Shown: one piece after another, positions 8,465 through 14,911 of the stretch | Numbering within the stretch: position 1 is the first letter of the stretch | Layout of the letters: each line of letters opens with the position of its first letter | Assembly: GCA_964554535.1 (NCBI GenBank) | Contig: CAZKPB010000014.1 | Span: 1 to 64,000, forward strand | Direction: 5' to 3' | Length of the DNA stretch: 64,000 nucleotides | Origin: DMER64 sp964554535 | Lineage (GTDB): Bacteria; Bacteroidota; Bacteroidia; Bacteroidales; UBA932 | The notes under the pieces: generated by a model | Databases searched by the model: none | The model's input: only the letters and a program-made list of their open reading frames with translations | What the model was told of the DNA's origin: nothing | Translations under genes and position numbers: made by a program

Positions 8465-8648
8465 GTCCGTTGGCGTTTGGGAAACGCCAACGGACTTCCC
8501 TGGGGGCCGGAATACAGCCCTTGAGCACCGGGGGATTGCAGGGGGGGCCTGCAATCCCCTTGGTGTTGTTATGTCATAAGGGAGTACGCAAGCATCCTCC
8601 CTTATGACATAACAACACCGCCTTGCAGCTTTGCTGCAAGGCGGTGTT
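8465..8648. repeat. Cluster of four consecutive perfect hairpins
   Basis: Stem 1: 8465-8478 with 8482-8495, 14 bp perfect, GGG loop. Stem 2: 8531-8542 with 8548-8559, 12 bp perfect, G-rich 5-nt loop. Stem 3: 8562-8584 with 8597-8619, 23 bp perfect, 12-nt loop. Stem 4: 8614-8629 with 8633-8648, 16 bp perfect, TTT loop, sharing 6 nt with stem 3. They occupy the space between the SASA esterase start and the 3' end of tRNA-Arg. Only simple intrinsic termination would be expected here, and none of the stems is followed by a clear T-tract. Confidence 0.75.
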
Positions 8649-8657
8649 CACGTAGCG

Positions 8658-8731
8658 TGACCCTGGCGGGATTCAAACCCACAACCTTTTGATCCGTAGT
8701 CAAATGCTCTATTCAGTTGAGCTACAGGGCC
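8658..8731 (-). tRNA. tRNA-Arg (anticodon ACG)
   Basis: A 74-nt cloverleaf on the minus strand. The acceptor stem is GGCCCTG with CAGGGTC (one G-T) plus discriminator A. The D arm has GCTC...GAGC, the anticodon arm TTTGA-CTACGGA-TCAAA, and the T arm GTGGG-TTTGAAT-CCCGC. Anticodon ACG (plus-strand 8695-8697) reads CGN arginine codons after deamination to inosine. No CCA is encoded. It lies 9 nt past the rplS stop and is probably co-transcribed with it. Confidence 0.95.
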
Positions 8732-8740
8732 GGTTGGTGG

Positions 8741-9127
8741 CTATGCCTGAGCTTCTTCGGCTACCAGGCGTGCTTTTCTTTCTTTGATACGGGCCTTCTT
8801 ACCGGTAAGTTTACGCAAGTAGAAGATACGTGCACGACGTACTTTGCCGTATTTGTTTACTTCAATTGATTCAATCAGAGGTGAACTGATGGGGAAGATA
8901 CGTTCTACACCTACACCGTTGGAGAGCTTGCGGACCGTGAAGGTTTCCGTGTTGCCTGTACCTTTGCGTTGAATGCAAACCCCACGATATTTCTGCAAAC
9001 GGTCTTTGCTTGCGTCTTTTTCATCTTTAATTGTATAAGCTACAGTGATAGTATCACCGGCCTTGAAATCCGGAAAGTTTTTGCTTTCTCCTGCAAATGC
9101 TTGTTCTGCTACTTTAATTAAGTCCAT
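8741..9127 (-). CDS. rplS: 50S ribosomal protein L19
   Basis: 128 aa, close to the family norm of about 115-125. It contains the L19 hallmarks: FKAGDTITVAYTI, QKYRGVCIQRKG, FTVRKLSNGVGVERIFPISSP and the basic C-terminal KVRRARIFYLRKLTGKKARIKE. L19 sits at the 30S-50S interface and contributes to intersubunit bridges. The gene is followed by tRNA-Arg on the same strand. In many bacteria rplS follows rpsP-rimM-trmD; here it stands apart from them. Confidence 0.97.
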   Translation of the reverse strand: MDLIKVAEQAFAGESKNFPDFKAGDTITVAYTIKDEKDASKDRLQKYRGVCIQRKGTGNTETFTVRKLSNGVGVERIFPISSPLIESIEVNKYGKVRRARIFYLRKLTGKKARIKERKARLVAEEAQA

Positions 9128-9236
9128 CTTAGTACCCTTCTTTTACTGTATCGTGTTGTTTTTTTAGGTTGGCAAAGATAACGCTTTTTTCAATTTACCC
9201 AAACTTTTTGCTAATAATTCATACTACTAATGTCCG

Positions 9237-11003
9237 TTACCAGGTAAACGAAAGATTACATACCGTCACATTCTGCTTGCCGTCCGCCACTTCCAACACC
9301 ATCCGGTGCTTTTTCCCCTTTTGTACCACCTTAGGATCCAACACACAGGAAAGGCGACGGTTTTTCTGTTCGTAGGTAACGAGCACCCACTGATCATCTA
9401 TGGTGCCGCTATACGAAGCAATGCCCGAGCAATCGTCTCTGATGGTGAACGTGATGGCCCGGCGCCCGCGAATATCGGCCCCGTTGGCTATAGAGGCCTT
9501 TACAGTGGGAGCCAGCGTGTCCGCCCCTATCTTGAATCGTCCAAAAGATAACGTCTGTGCCGTAAGCACGCTGTCTTTCACCTCACCCCCGGCATACTGC
9601 CAGCTGTCTTTCTGCGTAAGGTTCTGCCGCAGCAGCACCGTCTTGCCGTACAGAGAATCGGGGATGGAGGCGGGCATATTAATTTGCAACTCCATAGGCA
9701 GTTGCAACGGGACGTCGTCATCAAACAATTGCCACTGAAAGGAGGCCAGACGGGTGGCGCAAAACGGGATATTGCGGTACAGGCCGCCTGAGGGCAGGGT
9801 TATCTTTATGTCCCTGGCGGCAAATACATTGTCGCGGTCCCAGTAAAAGGTCTGATAGTATTCCTCGGCCACCACGGAATCGGCCACCGGTTGCGCCACG
9901 GGCTCAGTCACCAGAGCCGGCAGACGTTGAGACCTCTTGATGGTATAGGTGCGCGAGGCCCTGTTACGGTAGGCATCCCACAGTGTCAACACCAAAGTAT
10001 GAGGCAGCGAGTCCGTTACGGCCATAAGCCCTTGCGAGGGAGCCGTCACCGCCGCCTGCAGGGCAAAACCCGGTTCGACCCAGGTCTTGAGCAGTTGGCG
10101 CCGGTGGGCATTGTACTGCGAATATTGAATCAAGGCATTGATATGCCGGCTTTTTTCCTGCGGGTAATCCGTATTGTCAAACGCATACACCAATTGTCCG
10201 TCGTAGGTCACTTCCCAGCGCTGAATCCCCAATTTGGCATAAGTGCCGTTCATACGGTCAATGGCGTCCACCGCCACGTAAAACGTATCGGGCATGCTCA
10301 GGGTTACCTTGTTTTTTGAGACCGGTATTTCCGTAATGAGCGGGGTCTGTACAAAACCCTGCGGGTCGGTCCGGTAGCCGTAAAACTGGATGCGACGGAA
10401 TTCGGGAGGCATTTTGTCCGTAAACGGAAATAACTTGCATTCCAACAAATTGGTAATCATCTGAGCCTTATACGACAGCGTGTCCTCATAGCGGATTTCA
10501 AAATGCAGGTGCGGTCCGGCCGAGTCGCCCGTATTGCCGGCCCGGGCCACCGTCCGGCCTTGGGTAACCGGAAACTGTTGGGGGTCGGGCTGCAAATCCA
10601 CTACAAAGGATTGGGTGCGGTACTGCGCTTCCTTCACATAGTCGGCCACCGGCTGTATATAGGAATCCAAATGACCGTAGACCGAGACCGTCCCGTTGGG
10701 ATGCGTGATGTACAGGCCGTTGCCGTACCCGTCGGGATTTACGGTAATGCGCGATATGTAGCCGTCGGCCACCGCACGTACGGGCGCCCCCACCACCCCT
10801 CCTACCCGGAAGTCAAGCCCCCCGTGGAAATGATTGCCCCTGAACTCGCCTACCGACCCGCTGAGGGTCAAGGTGTCAAAAGCCACCGGAGCCACGTAGT
10901 AATGCTCCCATTGGGGACGCTGGGCCCGGGCGACAAAAGGCAGCAGCGCACAAAGCGCTGCAGTAATGAAACAGGTGCAAACAGGTATCGTGTAACGGGA
11001 CAT
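9237..11003 (-). CDS. Secreted M23-family metallopeptidase (peptidoglycan hydrolase)
   Basis: 588 aa with a Sec signal peptide (residues 1-27, ending ARAQ). An N-terminal M23/LytM domain carries the zinc ligands HGGLD near residue 61 and HLHFE near 175, plus the intervening GYGNGLYITH and YGHLDSY motifs. Such enzymes cleave peptide cross-links in murein, and intact ligands suggest activity. The remaining 400 residues are beta-sandwich-like repeats typical of Bacteroidota members. It ends 11-kb-side next to dnaJ (11-nt gap, same strand), so it may be transcribed with the grpE-dnaJ genes. Confidence 0.9.
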   Translation of the reverse strand: MSRYTIPVCTCFITAALCALLPFVARAQRPQWEHYYVAPVAFDTLTLSGSVGEFRGNHFHGGLDFRVGGVVGAPVRAVADGYISRITVNPDGYGNGLYITHPNGTVSVYGHLDSYIQPVADYVKEAQYRTQSFVVDLQPDPQQFPVTQGRTVARAGNTGDSAGPHLHFEIRYEDTLSYKAQMITNLLECKLFPFTDKMPPEFRRIQFYGYRTDPQGFVQTPLITEIPVSKNKVTLSMPDTFYVAVDAIDRMNGTYAKLGIQRWEVTYDGQLVYAFDNTDYPQEKSRHINALIQYSQYNAHRRQLLKTWVEPGFALQAAVTAPSQGLMAVTDSLPHTLVLTLWDAYRNRASRTYTIKRSQRLPALVTEPVAQPVADSVVAEEYYQTFYWDRDNVFAARDIKITLPSGGLYRNIPFCATRLASFQWQLFDDDVPLQLPMELQINMPASIPDSLYGKTVLLRQNLTQKDSWQYAGGEVKDSVLTAQTLSFGRFKIGADTLAPTVKASIANGADIRGRRAITFTIRDDCSGIASYSGTIDDQWVLVTYEQKNRRLSCVLDPKVVQKGKKHRMVLEVADGKQNVTVCNLSFTW

Positions 11004-11014
11004 GGACGGGATGC

Positions 11015-12196
11015 TTACTGGAACATTTTTTTCATTTTGTCAAAAAAGTTGCGCTCGTCCTTGGCCGGAGCGGGCTTGAAGTTCTCGGCCCCTTCCAGAC
11101 GGGTGAGCAGGTCTTTTTCTTCCCGGCTCAGTTTTTTGGGCGTCCATACCTGTACAAAAATCAGCAGGTCGCCGTAGCCGTAACCGTTTACATCGGGCAG
11201 GCCCTTGCCTCTGAGACGCAACATGCGTCCGGGCTGGGTACCGGGTTCTATCTTTATGCGGACCTTTCCGTCCACGGTGGGTACTTCCACATCCGCCCCC
11301 AAGGCTGCCTGAGTAAAGGAGACAAACAGGGAGTAGATAAGGTCGTTGCCGTCACGCTGCAATTCCGGGTGCGGTTCCTCTTCAATGACAACCAGCAGGT
11401 TTCCGTTGACACCGCCGTGTTTGGGAGCGTTTCCCTTGCCGTTGATGGTCAACTGCATGCCTTCTTCCACGCCTTTGGGGATGGAAAAAGAAATTTCTTC
11501 CGCTGCCTTGACAACGCCCTCGCCCTTACAGGTCGCGCAGGGTTTGGTAATGATACGGCCTTCTCCGCCGCAGGCGGGACAAGGACTGCTGCTCTGCATC
11601 TGGCCCAGGAAGGTGTGGGTAATGCGGGTAAACATACCCGTACCGTTGCAGGTGGGACAGGCTTTGGTATCCGCATCGGAAGCCGCTCCTTTGCCCCCGC
11701 AGGTGGGACAGGCGCGCAGTTTGTTGATTTTAATTACTTTGTCTGCACCGTGGGCAATTTCCTGCAAATCCAGTTTTACACGAATGCGGATGTCCGACCC
11801 GCGGCGTACGCCTCGGCCGGCACCACCCGTCTGGCCAAAACCGCCAAAGGGGCTGCCGCCGCCAAAGGCACCGCCAAACGCACCGCCAAAAATATCGCCA
11901 AAGCGCGAGAAAATATCGTCCATGGAGAAGCCGCCGGCAAAGCCGCCGGCACCGCCGGCACCCATACCGTCCACTCCGGCGTGGCCAAACTGGTCGTAGC
12001 GTGCCTTCTTGTTGGCGTCGCTCAGCACGTCATAGGCCTCGGCCGCCTCCTTAAATTTTTCTTCTGCCTCTTTGTCACCCGGGTTCTTGTCCGGATGGTA
12101 CTGGATGGCCTTCTTGCGGTAGGCTTTCTTTATTTCATCGGCCGAGGCGGTTTTTTCCACGCCAAGGACTTCGTAATAATCTCTTTTTTTGCTCAT
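11015..12196 (-). CDS. dnaJ: Chaperone DnaJ
   Basis: 393 aa type I J-protein that stimulates DnaK ATPase and delivers unfolded substrates. The J domain (residues 1-70) holds YHPDKNPG with the essential HPD. A glycine/phenylalanine-rich linker spans about 75-130. Four zinc-finger repeats follow: CPTCGGKG, CPTCNGTG, CPACGGEG and CATCKGEG. The C-terminal substrate-binding domains include the GRMLRLRGKGLPD loop. It lies 20 nt downstream of grpE on the same strand; dnaK is about 45 kb away. No CIRCE-like element is visible upstream of the pair. Confidence 0.98.
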   Translation of the reverse strand: MSKKRDYYEVLGVEKTASADEIKKAYRKKAIQYHPDKNPGDKEAEEKFKEAAEAYDVLSDANKKARYDQFGHAGVDGMGAGGAGGFAGGFSMDDIFSRFGDIFGGAFGGAFGGGSPFGGFGQTGGAGRGVRRGSDIRIRVKLDLQEIAHGADKVIKINKLRACPTCGGKGAASDADTKACPTCNGTGMFTRITHTFLGQMQSSSPCPACGGEGRIITKPCATCKGEGVVKAAEEISFSIPKGVEEGMQLTINGKGNAPKHGGVNGNLLVVIEEEPHPELQRDGNDLIYSLFVSFTQAALGADVEVPTVDGKVRIKIEPGTQPGRMLRLRGKGLPDVNGYGYGDLLIFVQVWTPKKLSREEKDLLTRLEGAENFKPAPAKDERNFFDKMKKMFQ

Positions 12197-12216
12197 TGTA
12201 GTAATTGTTGCAAGGG

Positions 12217-12822
12217 CTATTCACCCACAACCACGTTGGCAAAGCGGATGACTTTGCCGTTAAGGGTATAACCCTGCAGAGCCACATCCACTATCTTCCC
12301 TTTTAATTTTTTATTGGGGGCCGGGATTTTGGCCACGGCCGAATGTCTGTCCGTATCCAAATCCAGTCCTTTGGCTTCAATGACTTTCAAACCTTTGGTT
12401 TCCAAATAGGAAAAGAGTTTGTGTTGAATCAACTGAATGCCTTCAATGGCATTGGTGTCTTTTTCCGGCAATTGTTCCAAAGTCTGCAAGGCCCTTTCAC
12501 AGTCGTCCAGCACGGGCAACATCCCTTTGATGGTGTCTTCCGCAGCGGTGAGTACCAGGTCCATACGTTCGCGGGCGGTACGCTTGCGGTAGTTGTCAAA
12601 CTCGGCCTGTAAACGCAGGTATTTGTCGTTGGCGGCCGCAAGTTGTTCTTTGAGCAGGTCTTCTACAGAAGACGTTTGCGGGGTTTCGGGGGCCGGATTT
12701 TGCGGTGCTTCGGGAGCCTCTTCTGCCGTTTCCGTATTCCGGTTGTTTTCTTGGTCTTCAGCCTGATTTTCAGCTTGTTTTTCTGTCTTTTCTTCTGGCT
12801 TCATAGCTTCTTTCTGACTCAT
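12217..12822 (-). CDS. grpE: Nucleotide exchange factor GrpE
   Basis: 201 aa, the usual length. An acidic, glutamine-rich, probably disordered N-terminus (residues 1-55) is followed by the long coiled-coil (LLKEQLAAANDKYLRLQAEFDNYRKRT, read in two parts) and the beta-domain that opens DnaK, ending with NGKVIRFANVVVGE. The start at 12822 (MSQKEAMKPEE) is chosen; in-frame sequence upstream is not GrpE-like. It forms an operon with dnaJ. Confidence 0.96.
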   Translation of the reverse strand: MSQKEAMKPEEKTEKQAENQAEDQENNRNTETAEEAPEAPQNPAPETPQTSSVEDLLKEQLAAANDKYLRLQAEFDNYRKRTARERMDLVLTAAEDTIKGMLPVLDDCERALQTLEQLPEKDTNAIEGIQLIQHKLFSYLETKGLKVIEAKGLDLDTDRHSAVAKIPAPNKKLKGKIVDVALQGYTLNGKVIRFANVVVGE

Positions 12823-12918
12823 TTCTATAAATTTTACCGCCCAAAGATACACAAATAACCTGCCAGAGCAAAGGACGGACAAAATGGCAGGGTTGACCCG
12901 GTTGGCGGACCCGATAAT

Positions 12919-12953
12919 AAAAAAGGAAGCTCGGTGGATCGGCTTCCTTTTTT
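12919..12953 (-). terminator. Intrinsic terminator after guaA (bidirectional form)
   Basis: AAAAAAGGAAGC (12919-12930) pairs with GCTTCCTTTTTT (12942-12953) around an 11-nt loop, with poly-T on either strand. It lies 21 nt past the guaA stop on the minus strand and upstream of grpE, isolating the two transcripts. Confidence 0.9.
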
Positions 12954-12973
12954 TTTTTAATGCAGTGTCTTCC

Positions 12974-13957
12974 TTATTCCCACTCAATAGTACCGGTGGG
13001 CTTGGGGGTAAGGTCAAACAAGACGCGGTTGACGCCCTTTACTTCAGAGGTAATGCGGGCGGTGATGTGTTGCAGCAGGGCAAAGGGAACGTCTTCCACC
13101 GTGGCGGTCATGGCATCGCGGGTGTTGACGGCACGGATAATAACCGGCCAGTCATAACTGCGCAGGTTGTCCTTAACGCCGGTAGACTTGAAGTCGGGCA
13201 CCACGGTAAAATATTGCCATACCTTCCCTTCCAGACCGTTCTTGGCAAATTCTTCCCTCAGAATGGCGTCAGATTCACGCACGGCTTCCAGACGGTCGCG
13301 GGTGATGGCACCGGTGCAACGTACGCCCAGACCGGGACCGGGGAAAGGCTGCCGATAAACCATACCGTCGGGCAGACCCAGTTCTTTGCCTACTACGCGG
13401 ACCTCGTCCTTGAACAGGAACTTGAGCGGTTCCACCAGTTCAAAATCCAAATCCTCTGGCAGGCCGCCTACGTTGTGGTGAGATTTTACCGGACCCGATT
13501 CAATGATGTCGGGATAGATGGTGCCCTGAGCCAGAAATTTGATTCCCTGTTGCTTGCGGGCTTCTTCATCAAATACGCGGATAAACTCGGCGCCAATGAT
13601 TTTACGTTTTTTCTCCGGGTCGGCCACGCCCTGCAACTTATCCAGGAAGCGGTCCATGGCGTCTACATATATGAGGTTGGCGTGCATTTGGTTGCGGAAT
13701 ACTTCCACCACCTGCTCGGCTTCTCCTTTGCGCAGCAAACCGTGGTTGACGTGCACACAGACCAGTTGCGGGCCTACTGCCTTGATCAGCAAAGCGGCCA
13801 CCACGGAGGAATCCACTCCGCCCGAGAGGGCCAGCAGGACTTTCTGTGTACCTATCTGAGCCTTCAAAAGGGTCATTTGTTCATTGATAAACTGTTGTGC
13901 CAGCGCAGGGGTAGTGATGCGCTCCATTGATTGCGGACGAACGTTATTAGATGTCAT
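12974..13957 (-). CDS. guaA: GMP synthase ATP-pyrophosphatase subunit (no glutaminase domain)
   Basis: 327 aa. It aligns with the C-terminal part of GMP synthase, which adenylates XMP and aminates it to GMP. The PP-loop SGGVDSS is at residues 45-51, followed by VNHGLLRKGE, FLAQGTIYPD, HHNVGGLP and FPGPGLGVR, then the dimerisation domain ending LTPKPTGTIEWE. The class I glutamine amidotransferase domain of ordinary bacterial GuaA (about 190 residues, Cys-His-Glu triad) is missing: the protein starts just before the PP-loop domain and the upstream DNA has no amidotransferase coding sequence. This is the two-subunit layout known from archaea, so a separate glutaminase or free ammonia must serve. 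The ATG at 13957 is chosen. Confidence 0.92.
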   Translation of the reverse strand: MTSNNVRPQSMERITTPALAQQFINEQMTLLKAQIGTQKVLLALSGGVDSSVVAALLIKAVGPQLVCVHVNHGLLRKGEAEQVVEVFRNQMHANLIYVDAMDRFLDKLQGVADPEKKRKIIGAEFIRVFDEEARKQQGIKFLAQGTIYPDIIESGPVKSHHNVGGLPEDLDFELVEPLKFLFKDEVRVVGKELGLPDGMVYRQPFPGPGLGVRCTGAITRDRLEAVRESDAILREEFAKNGLEGKVWQYFTVVPDFKSTGVKDNLRSYDWPVIIRAVNTRDAMTATVEDVPFALLQHITARITSEVKGVNRVLFDLTPKPTGTIEWE

Positions 13958-14045
13958 AGAGTTGATGTTTTTTTTCGGCTGCAAAGTAACATCAATTATG
14001 AGAATTATTGAAATACTTAATTTTTTTTTTACATTTGTATTGTAT

Positions 14046-14060
14046 ATTTGTCTGATAAAT
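14046..14060. promoter_or_regulatory. Operator 1 of the GntR regulator (overlaps its own -7 box)
   Basis: ATTTGTCTGATAAAT is a near-palindrome centred on T14053. It differs at one position from the perfect palindrome at 14827-14841. It overlaps TATATTTG (14043-14050), a match to the Bacteroidota -7 box, 21 nt before the regulator ATG. Arms of this kind (TTGTC-N-GACAA) are typical of FadR-subfamily operators. Position and sharing imply autoregulation. Confidence 0.7.
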
Positions 14061-14070
14061 GAGATAATTT

Positions 14071-14790
14071 ATGTCCGACTGTCAACTTAAACAATTGGAG
14101 AATCCGTCCACTTTGGTAGACATGGTGGAAAATTCGCTTATTGCCTATATCCATAACAACCACTTGAAAGTATCGGACAGTCTCCCGCGCGAAGCAGCGT
14201 TGGCAGAAAGTCTGGGCGTGGGACGAAGTGTCATCAGGGAGGCTCTCAGTCGCCTGAAAATGTACGGTCTGGTGGAATCGCGTCCGAGGGCCGGAATGGT
14301 TCTGAAAGAGCCCAACATCTTTGCTCCCCTTAAAAAAGTATTACAGTTGAATTTGTGGGGAGAGAAAACCATGTTTGACGTGCTGGGCTTCCGCATCGCC
14401 CTGGAAGAAGGCATGGTGGACGAGATATTTGACAATTTGAATGATAAATATCTGGACGAGCTTACGCGGATAGTGAAAGTGGGCAACGTATTGGAAAACA
14501 ACCTGTATGAAAATGTAAGCGAGTACGACTTTCATTCCAAATTATATGAAATCACGGGGAACCATACCATCATTATGTTTCAAGACCTGATTCATCCCAT
14601 TATTGAATTTATCAAGAGCCAGTTTGAGGTATCTTTTAAACCTATAAACCAACGCCTTACTGAAGAAGGACGCATTGTCACCCACTCCGACCTACTCACC
14701 TACCTTAAATTCAGGGACAAGGAAGGTTTTCTCAAATCATTGAAAAACCATTTTCTGGTTTACAAGATTTTTTTGAGCGAACATCAATAG
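14071..14790 (+). CDS. GntR/FadR-family regulator of the sialic-acid-type operon
   Basis: 239 aa. The N-terminal winged HTH (residues 15-80) has the GntR signature SLPREAALAESLGVGRSVIR followed by EALSRLKMYGLVESRPRAGM. The C-terminal all-helical FCD ligand-binding domain (about 95-235) has candidate metal/effector residues in EYDFHSKLYEITGN and in the later VTHSDLL. This is the same family as NanR of E. coli, but whether the effector is Neu5Ac, KDN or another sugar acid is unknown. It sits immediately upstream of the catabolic operon on the same strand. Matching palindromes precede both transcription units, so it most likely represses both. Confidence 0.9.
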   Translation: MSDCQLKQLENPSTLVDMVENSLIAYIHNNHLKVSDSLPREAALAESLGVGRSVIREALSRLKMYGLVESRPRAGMVLKEPNIFAPLKKVLQLNLWGEKTMFDVLGFRIALEEGMVDEIFDNLNDKYLDELTRIVKVGNVLENNLYENVSEYDFHSKLYEITGNHTIIMFQDLIHPIIEFIKSQFEVSFKPINQRLTEEGRIVTHSDLLTYLKFRDKEGFLKSLKNHFLVYKIFLSEHQ

Positions 14791-14826
14791 CGTTTACCGA
14801 AAAGAATGAAATTTATTTTTACCCCT

Positions 14827-14841
14827 ATTTGTCTGACAAAT
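14827..14841. promoter_or_regulatory. Operator 2, upstream of the transporter-lyase operon
   Basis: ATTTGTC-T-GACAAAT is a perfect palindrome with 7-bp arms. It matches operator 1 at 14 of 15 positions and lies in the short gap between the regulator gene and the nine-gene operon, 33-85 nt upstream of the candidate starts. It is a probable GntR-binding site controlling the whole cluster. Confidence 0.75.
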
Positions 14842-14911
14842 ATGATAAATACAACAAATACTGAGAAAAGTCTATGAAAACAACCCGCATCACGACTTCT
14901 ATTTCTCCTGT

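Noticed and set aside
8658..8731. tRNA-Arg as an integration site for a mobile element
   Set aside because: No integrase gene or repeated tRNA 3' end is seen nearby; the adjacent hairpins alone do not show integration.
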